The notes under the pieces were generated by a model. That model was not told the origin of the DNA. It did no database searches and saw only the letters and a list, made by a program, of their open reading frames with translations. The translations under genes and the position numbers were made by a program. Shown here one piece after another: positions 25,660 to 35,293 of a DNA stretch of 64,000 nt. The stretch covers positions 120,516-184,515 of the forward strand of contig CAZSMK010000011.1 in the NCBI GenBank assembly GCA_964608095.1, written 5' to 3'. The stretch's first letter is position 1. Each line of letters opens with the position of its first letter. The DNA comes from CAZSMK01 sp964608095 (GTDB lineage: Bacteria; Sumerlaeota; Sumerlaeia; MWCT01; JAGHBZ01).

Positions 25660-26583
25660 ATGCCTACCGTTACCATCGGTTCGCATAAAATTGAACTTAC
25701 CCATGTTGATAAAATTCTTTTTCCTGAAGACAAAATAAAAAAACAAGAACTTATCGATTATTATGATAAAAATTCAGAGAACGTAATTCGGCATATGGAA
25801 GGACGTCCTGTGAGTATGCACCGATTTACAGAGGGTATCGATAAGGAAAGTTTTTTTCACAAGGAAGTCCCGGACTATTTCCCGGATTGGATTACACGTG
25901 TTTCGATTAAATTGAAAGAAGGCGGCACGCAAAAACAATTGGTGTGCGACAGCCGCGCAACTCTTGTCTATTTAGCAAATCAGGATTGTATTACCCCGCA
26001 TATCTGGCTAAGCAAGGTCGATAATCTTGAAAATCCGGATAGAATGATTTTCGATCTCGACCCTTCCGACGAAGATTTCGAGAAGGTTCGAGAAATTGCT
26101 TTTATTCTCCGCGAAGTTCTGGAAAACGAACTCGAGCTTAAATCGTTTGTTATGACTACCGGTTCGCGTGGCGTTCATATAATTGTTTCTTTGAATCAGG
26201 GCAGTACGTTTGACGCCGTCAGAACCTTCGCTCATGATATAGGAAGATTGACCTCCTTGAGGCATCCGGAAAAGGCGACGGTTGAACAGCGAAAAGAAAA
26301 ACGTAAAAAGCGCGTGTTTATCGACACGCTCCGAAACGCTTATGGGCAGACGACTGTCACGCCTTATGCAGTAAGGGCAAGACCTCATGCTCCCATTGCC
26401 ACACCTATTGAATGGGACGAGTTGAAGGATAAAAATCTTCAACCACAGACTTATACTATACAGAATATCTTTCGCCGGTTAGGTCAAAAAGACGATCTCT
26501 GGAAAAATATAAACCGCCATTCATACTCGCTCGAGAACCGAGAGAAACATTTACGTTCTCTCCTCGAGAAAGAAGAAGAGTAG
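25660..26583 (+). CDS. LigD polymerase/primase (PolDom) as a separate protein
   Basis: 307 residues. AEP-superfamily primase-polymerase: the opening IELTHVDKILFPEDKIKKQELIDYYDK, HRFTEGI, catalytic FDLDPSDEDFEKVREIA (acidic metal ligands), TTGSRGVHIIV, and YGQTTVTPYAVRARPHAPIATPIEWDEL. It fills in and ribonucleotide-tails broken ends during NHEJ. It is 10 bp after the ligase gene with AGGAGGAATATA before the ATG. No Ku gene was found anywhere in the window. Confidence 0.93.
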   Translation: MPTVTIGSHKIELTHVDKILFPEDKIKKQELIDYYDKNSENVIRHMEGRPVSMHRFTEGIDKESFFHKEVPDYFPDWITRVSIKLKEGGTQKQLVCDSRATLVYLANQDCITPHIWLSKVDNLENPDRMIFDLDPSDEDFEKVREIAFILREVLENELELKSFVMTTGSRGVHIIVSLNQGSTFDAVRTFAHDIGRLTSLRHPEKATVEQRKEKRKKRVFIDTLRNAYGQTTVTPYAVRARPHAPIATPIEWDELKDKNLQPQTYTIQNIFRRLGQKDDLWKNINRHSYSLENREKHLRSLLEKEEE

Positions 26584-26631
26584 AGCGCTGTAAGTAGGTA
26601 GAATTGATTATTAAAAGGAGAAAAGGATAAC

Positions 26632-27792
26632 ATGTTTCAAAACAGAAAGAAGCTGTTCAGTATTTTTGGATTTCAGGTCTGGCTTGATTGGACCTGGCTT
26701 TTCCTTGCGGTACTTATAACGTGGACTCTGGCAGGAGGATATTTCCCGCATGTGTACAAAGATTTGGCGACCATGACCTACTGGTGGATGGGAATAGCCG
26801 GCGCTCTTGGACTTTTCGTCTCCATAGTCTTCCATGAAATGAGCCACTCCATAATCGCACGAAAACACGGCATACCGATGAAAGGGATCACACTTTTTGT
26901 GTTTGGCGGTGTAGCTGAAATGACCGAAGAGCCCAAGGATCCAAAATCCGAGTTACTTATGGCAATCGCCGGCCCAATTTCGAGTATAATCCTCGGGCTG
27001 TTTTTTTACTTGATAGTAGTAACCGGTAAAACCATCGGGGCAGGAACGCCCGTAATCGGCGTGTTCTCCTGGTTGATGTTCATTAATTTCATTCTTGCAG
27101 GGTTCAACTTAATTCCGGCGTTCCCCACCGATGGCGGTCGCGTGCTTCGTGCTATTCTCTGGAAAGCCAAGAATAACCTTAAGTTCGCCACTCGAGTTGC
27201 GTCGCAGATCGGTTCCGGCTTCGGCCTGCTCCTTATGATTCTTGGACTGGCATATGTCATCCTCGCAGGAAATTTTATCGGCGGCATGTGGTGGTTTCTT
27301 ATTGGAATGTTTCTAAGAGGCGCCTCGCAGGGCTCATACCGACAAATGTTGATAAAACGCGCGCTTGAGGGCGAACCGGTCAGCAGATTTATGAAAAAAG
27401 ACCCGATTATCGTTCCACCCGATATTACCCTCCATACATTAGTCGAAGACTACTTTTACACTCATCATTTTAAAATGTTTCCGGTCGTGGATAATGATAA
27501 ACTAATGGGCTGCATAACGGTTCATCAGGTGAAGGAAGTGCCAAGGGAGAAATGGAATCAAACCTATGTACGCGACGTGACAGTCAACTGTTCCAAAGAT
27601 AATAGCATTTCGCCTGTAACAGATGCCGTAAAGGCTCTTTCAAAAATGAATGAAACCCGCAATAGCCGCTTGATGGTTGTTGAAGATGGCAAAATAGTCG
27701 GTATCATCGCGCTCAAAGATCTTCTTAAGTTTCTGGCTATAAAACTCGACCTTGAAGGTGAAGAAGAGGTATCACAAAAGTTGCCTGTTTAA
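26632..27792 (+). CDS. Site-2 protease (M50) with tandem CBS domains
   Basis: 386 residues. About six membrane segments; the zinc site is H68-E69-x2-x-H72 in FHEMSHSI, and the second ligand motif is NLIPAFPTDGGR (D167). The C-terminal half (about 255-380) holds a CBS pair (DPIIVPPDITLHTLVEDYFY; SRLMVVEDGKIVGIIALKDLL) that may bind adenosyl ligands. This S2P-CBS subgroup cleaves membrane anchors of regulators. It has a strong AAAGGAG and is 48 bp after the polymerase gene, so it may close the LigD operon. Confidence 0.9.
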   Translation: MFQNRKKLFSIFGFQVWLDWTWLFLAVLITWTLAGGYFPHVYKDLATMTYWWMGIAGALGLFVSIVFHEMSHSIIARKHGIPMKGITLFVFGGVAEMTEEPKDPKSELLMAIAGPISSIILGLFFYLIVVTGKTIGAGTPVIGVFSWLMFINFILAGFNLIPAFPTDGGRVLRAILWKAKNNLKFATRVASQIGSGFGLLLMILGLAYVILAGNFIGGMWWFLIGMFLRGASQGSYRQMLIKRALEGEPVSRFMKKDPIIVPPDITLHTLVEDYFYTHHFKMFPVVDNDKLMGCITVHQVKEVPREKWNQTYVRDVTVNCSKDNSISPVTDAVKALSKMNETRNSRLMVVEDGKIVGIIALKDLLKFLAIKLDLEGEEEVSQKLPV

Positions 27793-27962
27793 GCGAACAG
27801 GTACCTCACAAATTCAAAAAATATTGTATAGTCTGAATATTTCTCAGGCGAAATCGGCGCAGGTGTCTGGTTTTTTTTGAAGTTCTTTGAAATAATTGAT
27901 TAAAATTATTCCATATTTTACCGTACACTGTTTTATGAAAAATGTGTGTTGCCGCTTCTATA

Positions 27963-28895
27963 ATGAAAAAATGTTTTCTTCTTCTGATTGGAGGTACACT
28001 GATGTCATGTGTACATTCTTCTAATATCGTATCACTCGCCACCGAGATTCCTGAAAGTTTCAATGGCTGGAACGCGCTTGGACCTGATGAAACATATACA
28101 CCGGAAAATCTTTATGAATATATAGATGGTGGCGCTGAGTTATATCGGGCGTTCAATGTTCAGCAAGTTCTTGCACGGCGTTATATAAAAGAGGATGCGC
28201 CGGAAATTATTGTAGACATATTCGATATGGGTTCCTCCGAAGATGCTTTTGGGGTATATCATCATTCTCTTCGGGAGGGACCTGATGTCGACATCGGAAA
28301 AGATTCTGAATTTCTCGATACCGCGCTATATTTCTGGAAAGGGCGTTTCTTCGTGTCTATCATCACTCTCGGCGACACGGAAGATACGCACCGCGCGATG
28401 CTCGAGATAGGCAAATCCATTGGAAAGGCTATCCCGGATGCCGGCTCACCGCCGCATCTCGTAACATTATTGAATATTAAAAATGCAAACATAGCGGAAG
28501 TTCACTTTTTTCACAACCATCTTATTCTCAACAACTATTACTATATTTCTGACGAAAATATCCTTCATCTTGGTGAAGGAAGCGAAGGTGTTCTGGCTCG
28601 TTATAACATCGAACGTCCCGAACCGACCGCCGATAAAGAGATCACCCCCGTTGCACTCGTTATTCAGTATAGATCGGACGACAGAGCAGAACAGGCTCTA
28701 ACAACCTTCACCAACATTTATATTCCGGATGCAGATACGGATGGTTACGCGCATTTAGAGGACCAAAAATGGGCGGCAGTCGAGGTATACAAAAATCATC
28801 TTATCGCCGTATTCGACACCCCCTCCAGGGAGGTGGCACAAGATATAAAGGAAAATATCATAGAAAATCTGCATGAAACCGTAGAAAAGGAGTGA
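27963..28895 (+). CDS. DUF6599 family lipoprotein
   Basis: 310 residues from ATG 27963. Signal peptide with lipobox LMSC (about C16). The body begins SLATEIPESFNGWNALGPDETYTPENLYEYIDGGAELYRAFNVQQV, the pattern of DUF6599 proteins, usually extracytoplasmic and of unknown function. They often precede DUF362 genes. It overlaps a possible GTG start of the next gene by 4 nt, so the two are coupled. No Shine-Dalgarno is obvious. Function not assigned. Confidence 0.7.
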   Translation: MKKCFLLLIGGTLMSCVHSSNIVSLATEIPESFNGWNALGPDETYTPENLYEYIDGGAELYRAFNVQQVLARRYIKEDAPEIIVDIFDMGSSEDAFGVYHHSLREGPDVDIGKDSEFLDTALYFWKGRFFVSIITLGDTEDTHRAMLEIGKSIGKAIPDAGSPPHLVTLLNIKNANIAEVHFFHNHLILNNYYYISDENILHLGEGSEGVLARYNIERPEPTADKEITPVALVIQYRSDDRAEQALTTFTNIYIPDADTDGYAHLEDQKWAAVEVYKNHLIAVFDTPSREVAQDIKENIIENLHETVEKE

Positions 28896-28903
28896 CTGTA
28901 ACT

Positions 28904-29830
28904 ATGAAGAAACAGGAAAACGGAATGACGCGACGGGATTTCATTACACGTGCTCTCGGGCTTATCCTGGCAGGTCCCGCTGCCCTTGACGTATTTGCAA
29001 AAAATACATTGACTACCGACACAGAAACGTCCTCACCGCCATCAACAAAGAAGGCGACAGTCGTTCTTATAAGAGATGCTGATGTCCTCGACGCAAACGG
29101 TAACGTGCATGCAGAGATACTTGCGAAGATGCTGGACGATGCAGTAACCGAACTTTTAGGAATAGGAGAACCGGTCAAGGCATGGAAACACCTTATCAAA
29201 GCCAAAGATACAGTCGGAATCAAGAGCAATGCGTGGCGTTTTCTTCCAACTCCGCGCGAGTTGGAACAGGCAATTAAACAACGCGTTATGGATTGTGGGG
29301 TGCCGGCGGAACGGATAGCAATAGACGATCGAGGAGTATTGAGAAATTCTGTATTCCAAAACTCTACCGCTCTCATTAACACGAGCCCTTTAAAAACTCA
29401 TTACTGGGCAGGGGTCGGTGGTCTTATCAAAAACCATATTATGTTCTCCCCCTCACCATCAAGCTGGCATCGTGATTCTTGTGCTGACCTTGCAAAAATA
29501 TGGCACCTCCCAATAGTTAAGGACAAAACCCGCTTGAATGTTCTCGTTATGTTGACACCTCTTTTCTATGGAAAAGGACCCCATCACTTTCAGAAAGAGT
29601 ACACCTGGAGATACAATGGTTTGATAGTGGGTACGGATCCGGTTGCGTGTGATGCGACCGGTGTCAGAATTCTTGAAGCAAAGCGCCGCGAACACTTCGG
29701 TTCGGACAGACCGTTCGAAGTGTCCCCCAAACATATTCGTATAGCCGAGGAGAAGCATCATCTGGGTATTGCAGATGCAAACCTGATCGAAGTCAAAAAA
29801 ATGGGATGGCAAGATAACATCCTGATATAA
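28904..29830 (+). CDS. DUF362 domain protein with Tat signal
   Basis: 308 residues from ATG 28904 (AAAAGGAG upstream; GTG 28892 is an alternative overlapping the previous stop). Twin-arginine signal MTRRDFITRALGLILAGPAALDVFA near the start, then the DUF362 core: DTVGIKSNAW, LINTSPLKTHYWAGVGGLIKNH, and GTDPVACDATGVRILE. DUF362 proteins are iron-sulphur or metal-associated, but the usual ferredoxin cysteines are absent here. Tat export suggests it is folded with a cofactor before export. Function unknown. Confidence 0.8.
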   Translation: MKKQENGMTRRDFITRALGLILAGPAALDVFAKNTLTTDTETSSPPSTKKATVVLIRDADVLDANGNVHAEILAKMLDDAVTELLGIGEPVKAWKHLIKAKDTVGIKSNAWRFLPTPRELEQAIKQRVMDCGVPAERIAIDDRGVLRNSVFQNSTALINTSPLKTHYWAGVGGLIKNHIMFSPSPSSWHRDSCADLAKIWHLPIVKDKTRLNVLVMLTPLFYGKGPHHFQKEYTWRYNGLIVGTDPVACDATGVRILEAKRREHFGSDRPFEVSPKHIRIAEEKHHLGIADANLIEVKKMGWQDNILI

Positions 29831-29886
29831 TTTGCTCTCCGTCAGGGATAAACGAAAAGTTGGATGAATCATTCATCAACTACATC

Positions 29887-31362
29887 ATGAGATGCCTAAT
29901 TGTGCATACAAAGATACCTTCCCTCCTTTTTGCACTTTCCTTAATGGCGCTTAGTTCATTGCCTGTATTTTCGCAAACTACGGATTCCAAAAATGAAACT
30001 CCGCTTACACTTGATACACATCCTGTTCTTTTTGTGGACAACTGGTTTATAGAAGAGATGAAGAACACTACGCTCAGGATGCACTCTCCTGTAAGGAAGG
30101 AAGTTGTGTTCGTATTCGATGCACCATGGGAAGGCGCCGAGAGCGGTTACGTTACCTTACTCAAGGACGGTGCTTCTTACAGGATGTATTACCGCGGAGG
30201 CGGCGAAAGCACACGTGAATACACATGTCTGGCTGAAAGCAGTGACGGAATCAACTGGAAACGCCCAAAACTCGGTCTTATAGAATTCGAGGGCTCGAAG
30301 GAGAACAACATTGTATGGACCGGAGAAAATCCAGCGTATTGCGAATCACACAATTTTACGCCCTTTATCGATTTGAATCCTGCAGCAAAACCAGAAGAAC
30401 GATACAAAGCAGTAGCGCTTCGCGTCTTACCCGACGAGAAAGGCAAACGACGCAAAATGTTGGTCGGGCTTGTCTCCCCTGAAGGGATTAATTGGAAACG
30501 TATCTCAGACAACCCCATTATCTCCGATGGTTCCTTCGACTCACAAAACACCTGTTTCTGGGACAGCGCACGCGGCTATTACGTGTGCTTCTTTCGGGTA
30601 AGTGTCCAGGGAAAACGTTCCATTTCTCGTGCAATATCTGACGATTTTCGTTCATGGGAAGTGATGGGGCAATTGGATTTTGGCGATACCCCTCCCGAAC
30701 ATCTTTACACCAACGCTATTCTACCCTATTTACGCTCTCCGCTTCTGCTACTCGGATTCCCAATGCGCTTTGTGCCGGAACGAAGAACCATAGGCCTGGA
30801 TAATCGTTCCATTGATGGAGTGTCAGATGCAATTATTATGTCAAGCCATGATGGTAAGAAATGGTACCGACCATTTATGGAGGCATATATTCGACCGGGA
30901 CTCAATCCCGCAAATTGGGGGCATGCTCATGGAAACAATACCCCGGCATGGGGTTTGCTCCCTCTCTCTCAAAATGAGATTTCAATCTACTGGATGGAGA
31001 ACTACGGCACACTTCCCCATTTAAGACGCGGAACCGTTCGGCTCGATGGCTTCATCTCTATCAATGCACCGTATGAAGGCGGAGAATTCATGACGAAACC
31101 TTTTGTATTGAAAGGAATCCGCCTGGTAATCAACTACTCGACCTCGGCAGTGGGAAGCGTAAAGGTGGAAATCCTGGACAAAGCCGGAAAAATCGTTCCC
31201 GGTTATTCACTCACTGACTGTAACGAGATTTACGGTGACGAGATCGAGAGGATTGTTTCATGGAAAAAGGGAGCCGATTTAAAAACGCTCAAGAACAAAA
31301 CCATTAGACTGCGCATCGTTATGAAGGACGCAGACCTTTATTCCATGCGAATGATTAAGTAA
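29887..31362 (+). CDS. Secreted five-bladed beta-propeller, glycosidase-like protein
   Basis: 491 residues from ATG 29887 (in-frame TTG 29860 is possible). Signal peptide ending SLPVFSQ. Repeated propeller blades contain W-K-R/S-D-G-I-N-W motifs (SSDGINWKRPKLG; SPEGINWKRISDNPI; SSHDGKKWYRPF), characteristic of GH32/GH43/GH130-like five-bladed propellers. The C-terminal 110 residues form a beta domain. Catalytic acids cannot be assigned. It may act on sugars or bind glycans. It follows the DUF362 gene by about 57 bp. Confidence 0.7.
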   Translation: MRCLIVHTKIPSLLFALSLMALSSLPVFSQTTDSKNETPLTLDTHPVLFVDNWFIEEMKNTTLRMHSPVRKEVVFVFDAPWEGAESGYVTLLKDGASYRMYYRGGGESTREYTCLAESSDGINWKRPKLGLIEFEGSKENNIVWTGENPAYCESHNFTPFIDLNPAAKPEERYKAVALRVLPDEKGKRRKMLVGLVSPEGINWKRISDNPIISDGSFDSQNTCFWDSARGYYVCFFRVSVQGKRSISRAISDDFRSWEVMGQLDFGDTPPEHLYTNAILPYLRSPLLLLGFPMRFVPERRTIGLDNRSIDGVSDAIIMSSHDGKKWYRPFMEAYIRPGLNPANWGHAHGNNTPAWGLLPLSQNEISIYWMENYGTLPHLRRGTVRLDGFISINAPYEGGEFMTKPFVLKGIRLVINYSTSAVGSVKVEILDKAGKIVPGYSLTDCNEIYGDEIERIVSWKKGADLKTLKNKTIRLRIVMKDADLYSMRMIK

Positions 31363-31418
31363 CCCTCATGACAGTCCTCAAAGGTATTCTTTCATTTTTA
31401 CACAAGGCAGAAAAAAAC

Positions 31419-31495
<77 letters not shown>

Positions 31496-31530
31496 GCATA
31501 TATCGTTTTCTATTTTTTGTGACAGAAAAA

Positions 31531-31607
31531 TGGCGCGCCTGAGAGGACTTGAACCTCCGACCTACGGCTCCGGAGGCCGTCGCTCTATCCAGCTGAGCTA
31601 CAGGCGC
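31531..31607 (-). tRNA. tRNA-Arg (CCG)
   Basis: GCGCCTG/CAGGCGC acceptor, loop CTCCGGA giving anticodon CCG, T-loop TTCAAGT, encoded CCA. It lies 35 bp upstream (minus sense) of the Arg-TCG gene. Confidence 0.95.
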
Positions 31608-31655
31608 ACCATGCGTTTTTCTTACCTGAAACCCACATCTTTTACACATAAAAAT

Positions 31656-31734
31656 TGGGGTGGGTGAGGGGACTTGAACCCCCGGCCTTCAGGGCCACAA
31701 CCTGACGCTCTAACCGGTCTGAGCTACACCCACC
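31656..31734 (-). tRNA. tRNA-His (GTG)
   Basis: GTGGGTG/CACCCAC acceptor with the extra G-1 paired to C73, loop TTGTGGC giving anticodon GTG, T-loop TTCAAGT, encoded CCA. Probably first gene of the tRNA cluster. Confidence 0.95.
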
Positions 31735-31868
31735 GTCACTATTCCACCAACATTCTTTAATATCTTATTCTAATTCATTTGTCATAATGGAGTAAAGACT
31801 TTCTTTCCTGAGATGAGGAATTTTTATCCGTAACAATTGACAGGTAAAAAGAAGCCTGCAAATTCCAC

Positions 31869-32855
31869 TCAAATATATCCTTTCTTTTTGTACCATTCCG
31901 CAGTGGTTGCCATAGCATACTCTATGCTCGAACCGGGGGCAAAATGTAGATGCTCTCTTATTTTTGCAGGGCTGCACACCCAGTATCGTTGGGCAAGTTC
32001 ACGAATCTTGTCACGGTTGATCATGGAAACCCGCCCGTTTAGGGATGAGTAGAGTTCACTTATAAAAGCCACCATATATGCCACGGGATACGGAATCACA
32101 CGAAGCCGGCACTCTCTTCCCAAAACCTCCCCTATATGTGTAGCTATCCATTGCCATGTTATCGGCTTATCGTAAGCAATAAAAAACGTCTCGTTTACTC
32201 CCCTATCGGACTCGGCTGCAAGTATCGTTCCATCAACAAGATCTCGGACATATACGATGCTTAATCTTTTATCCGGATTGCCTATAACGGTTAACGAACC
32301 GCGCCTTGCCTCCTTGTAAAAAAATAAGATCTCCATATCTCGAGGGCCAAACACCGCAGGAGGTCGAATAATCGTAAAGGGAATATCATGCTTGTGCGCA
32401 AGTTCACGAATAATTCGTTCACCTTCAGCCTTACTTTTACCATAATTCGTAATGGGCTTCAGCGGCGCGGACTCGGTTAAAGGCGTCGGATCGGGAGCAG
32501 GACCCACGGCTGCCTGACTGCTGAAATATACAAACCTTTGTAATCCAGAAGAAGCCTCGATGATTGCGTTGAGCAAATTCCTGGTTCCCTCGCAATTAAC
32601 GGTGAAAAAGTCCGGTCTGCAACGCGCCTTGATCAATCCCGCAGGATGATAAATAAGATCGACATTCGTCACCACACGTCGTAGAGAATCTCTATCCTCG
32701 AGGCTTCCATAGACCAGTCGCACATTCAGGGTTTTCAAGAACTCGACATTACTTGTTTTGCGCACCATGCATGTAACGTCGTATCCAAGGTCTACAAGCC
32801 GCTCAGCAAGATGGCTCCCTATAAAGCCTGATGCACCTGTTAGCAAAACTCGCAT
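31869..32855 (-). CDS. NAD-dependent epimerase/dehydratase (extended SDR)
   Basis: 328 residues from ATG 32855 (GAGGT upstream). Rossmann motif TGASGFIGSHLAERL at the N-terminus, FSSQAAVGP with the catalytic serine, and Y-G-K-S-K (YxxxK). The family includes dihydroflavonol-reductase-like and sugar-nucleotide epimerases, and the substrate is open. The tail (EHLHFAPGSSIEYAMATTAEWYKKKGY) is typical of this SDR group. Confidence 0.88.
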   Translation of the reverse strand: MRVLLTGASGFIGSHLAERLVDLGYDVTCMVRKTSNVEFLKTLNVRLVYGSLEDRDSLRRVVTNVDLIYHPAGLIKARCRPDFFTVNCEGTRNLLNAIIEASSGLQRFVYFSSQAAVGPAPDPTPLTESAPLKPITNYGKSKAEGERIIRELAHKHDIPFTIIRPPAVFGPRDMEILFFYKEARRGSLTVIGNPDKRLSIVYVRDLVDGTILAAESDRGVNETFFIAYDKPITWQWIATHIGEVLGRECRLRVIPYPVAYMVAFISELYSSLNGRVSMINRDKIRELAQRYWVCSPAKIREHLHFAPGSSIEYAMATTAEWYKKKGYI

Positions 32856-33227
32856 TTTTACCTCGCACAATTGTTATGCAAATCTATAAATCGTTAAATG
32901 TAAAAATCTTACCATCGAATCTCAAAGGAAACCAATAGAGAAAAATATAAAATGAATAGCATGTATTGTAAAGCATGAAAAGTTTGCCTATATAGTAGAA
33001 AGACAAAATTTAAAAACGCCAGGTTCTCCTTTATAATCATTAACTATTCAATTCTGCTTTTATTTTTCAGCCATCTTTCTCTCTCGGTATGAAAATTCAC
33101 TTTTGTCATATTTTTCTTGACAAGAGCAGGAAAATTGTACGGAATAATTTTTGATTCTTCTTTTATTTGAATCAGAGAAACTCCAGATTAATTAAATTGA
33201 GTAAAACCTGAGAGAGGAGGTGTAAGA
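32856..33227. other. Intergenic region upstream of the pseudopilin gene
   Basis: 372 bp, AT rich. TTGACA at 33117-33122 and AATAAT at 33143-33148 are 20 bp apart, a poor promoter candidate for the pseudopilin gene. No RNA gene or ORF was recognised. Confidence 0.4.
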
Positions 33228-33854
33228 ATGAAGAAGGAAAAAGGATTTACCTTGATTGAACTATTAATTGTCGTTGCAATTATTGCAATACTTGCGGCAA
33301 TTGCTGTTCCCAATTTTCTTGAAGCCCAGATTCGCTCAAAAGTTTCAAGAGTCAAGGGTGAGCACCGTACTATTGCAACTGCCCTTGAAGCATATTATAC
33401 CGACCACAATAAATATCCACGCGAAATGCATACAGATTGGTATGGGGATACGTATGATGGACAAGGCGTTGCCGGTATACTCTCATGTGTAATCACCACA
33501 CCCATTGCATATTTGACAAAATTTGATTTCATTGATCCTTTTCAGACAACCGATGCCGGCAATCCCGCTGATGAAAGACTGTACACGTACCATGACTTCA
33601 AGGAATGGGAGGCACGTTACGGTTTAACCAACTGGTTAAGCGCCGCCTATGATTTTTATGGATTGTGGCGCTTGGGTTCTGTGGGTCCCGATAAGACCTA
33701 CTACCATCCAGAATATCCAGGTTGGACATACAGTCCCCAGCTGGTCTACGACCCTACGAATGGCACCGTGAGTATGGGAAACATCTGGCGATCGCAAAGG
33801 ATATCCGACACACAACAGCCCACAGTTGAAAGCGGTCTTATTACAGATCATTAA
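33228..33854 (+). CDS. Type II secretion pseudopilin-like protein
   Basis: 208 residues. Class III signal: KEKG^FTLIELLIVVAIIAILAAIAVPNF, with prepilin-peptidase cleavage expected after G6 and E11 as the +5 glutamate. The helix continues LEAQIRSKVSRVKGEHRTIATALEAYYTDHNKYP, the GspG-like opening. The C-terminal part (DFYGLWRLGSVGPDKTYYHP) is the 'xYSxGPDG' type region in a diverged form. It lies alone with no other secretion genes. AGAGGAGG precedes the ATG. Confidence 0.88.
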   Translation: MKKEKGFTLIELLIVVAIIAILAAIAVPNFLEAQIRSKVSRVKGEHRTIATALEAYYTDHNKYPREMHTDWYGDTYDGQGVAGILSCVITTPIAYLTKFDFIDPFQTTDAGNPADERLYTYHDFKEWEARYGLTNWLSAAYDFYGLWRLGSVGPDKTYYHPEYPGWTYSPQLVYDPTNGTVSMGNIWRSQRISDTQQPTVESGLITDH

Positions 33855-33867
33855 TTATTACACTTTA

Positions 33868-33906
33868 TTAAAAAAGCCGGGGTTTTTTAATCCCGGCTAT
33901 TTTTTA
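33868..33906 (+). terminator. Rho-independent terminator after the pseudopilin gene
   Basis: AGCCGGG/CCCGGCT stem (33875-33881 with 33892-33898), 10-nt loop, then ATTTTTTATT. A-runs on the other side make it likely bidirectional, also serving the convergent kinase gene. Confidence 0.85.
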
Positions 33907-35239
33907 TTGGTACGCTGACCGGAAGATTGATTGCAACTTCCGCGCCCCCCGATGACAGGTTGCCGAGTGAAATTGTGCCTTGGTGGGCTTCCACAATCTG
34001 GCGCGTAATAGTAAGACCCAATCCCGTACCTCCAGTTCTTGTAGTATAAAAGGGATCAAAAGCGCGCTGGAGTTCTTCACGGGTGAAGCCCTTACCACTA
34101 TCACGAACCATCAAACTCAAAAAATCTGTATCAGCTTTCGTATCGGAATCTTTTATAAATCGAATAATGGATTCAATGATGCCGTCGCCTTCTATCGCAT
34201 CCCTTGCATTTATATACACATTGAGCAATGCCTGTTTGAGCTGTGCCGGATCAGCGATGAGCGAGGGAAGGTTCTTGTCATATTCCCTTTTAATGACAAT
34301 TTTATTATCCTCTGTCCGGAAAAGGAGATCGAGCACCTCATCATTGATGCGTTCCAGCTGACACTGCCTTATCTCCTGCGCAATGGGTTTAGCATAGGTT
34401 AAGAGTTCACCCACAATTTTTTCACACCGCAGCGCTTCTCGCCTGATTGCTTCATAATCCTCACGATGAGGATCGTCCGGGCTTGTCTGTCTGAGTAAAT
34501 ATTCAGAATAAGCCGTTATGATACCAATCGGATTATTCACTTCATGGGCGACCGTCGCCGCAATCTCACCCAGATGAGTGAGGTGCTGTGTATTCATCAG
34601 TCGCTCTTTTATCTTGATGACTTCCGATTTCTGCTGATTAATTATCTCCACGATAAACCACGACATCAATGCAACCATCCATATAAGCATAAACTTGAGG
34701 ACAAAACTTCGCTCAACCATGAAACTGAACGTCGACTTTTGTAGCGATAGCGCAAGCACAAAAAGAAGCGCGATAAGTGCGCTCATGAACATGTTTTCTG
34801 CAGGAGTTCGAAACAGGGCGAATCCACGCATAATGAGGAGAAAATAGAGAATGTAGAAATCATTCTGCATGGCAACGCCGAATTGCAATGTGGTGTCAAG
34901 ATAGACCAACGCAGTAATAAACACAATATCCGCAAAATAGGACGCATAACATACCCCCTTTACTTGTGACAGAACAATCCGGTTAAAATAGAAGAAATAA
35001 CTCAATGCGACATTGCTCATAGCATACAGGAGAAAAAGGGCAAAAATCCCGGGCGATGGAAGCAGCCAGCTTGTTCCCCATAGCCATATAAAGAGTGTCG
35101 TTGCAAGGATAATCCACTTGAGCGGGATAATGGCGCGTTTCTCTACACGGCTCAACCATTTTAAATATTCTTGATGCTCATCCACACTACTTGTCTGCCA
35201 TATTTTTCCATTTATAAACTTTGGCATCTTCTCGTACAT
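33887..35239 (-). CDS. Membrane sensor histidine kinase
   Basis: 450 residues. Five to six transmembrane segments fill residues 35-205 (IILATTLFIWLWGTSWLL; FALFLLYAMSNVALSYFFYF; FMLIWMVALMSWFIVEII). HisKA follows, with the phospho-acceptor in VAHEVNNPIGIITAYSEYLL, then ATPase boxes NARDAI, DSGKGF and FDPFYTTRTGGTGLGL. No regulator gene is adjacent, so its partner is elsewhere (perhaps the orphan receivers at 17.0 or 58.9 kb). MPKFI at 35227 is an alternative start. Confidence 0.9.
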   Translation of the reverse strand: MYEKMPKFINGKIWQTSSVDEHQEYLKWLSRVEKRAIIPLKWIILATTLFIWLWGTSWLLPSPGIFALFLLYAMSNVALSYFFYFNRIVLSQVKGVCYASYFADIVFITALVYLDTTLQFGVAMQNDFYILYFLLIMRGFALFRTPAENMFMSALIALLFVLALSLQKSTFSFMVERSFVLKFMLIWMVALMSWFIVEIINQQKSEVIKIKERLMNTQHLTHLGEIAATVAHEVNNPIGIITAYSEYLLRQTSPDDPHREDYEAIRREALRCEKIVGELLTYAKPIAQEIRQCQLERINDEVLDLLFRTEDNKIVIKREYDKNLPSLIADPAQLKQALLNVYINARDAIEGDGIIESIIRFIKDSDTKADTDFLSLMVRDSGKGFTREELQRAFDPFYTTRTGGTGLGLTITRQIVEAHQGTISLGNLSSGGAEVAINLPVSVPIKNSRD

Positions 35240-35293
35240 GCTCTTGCTAAAGATATATAGAATTTATGATGTCAAATTTCGAAAAAGTCAACG

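Noticed and set aside
28858..29382. 174-codon ORF antisense to the DUF362 gene
   Set aside because: Low-complexity A/S/R composition, opposite a Tat-signal gene with good family match.
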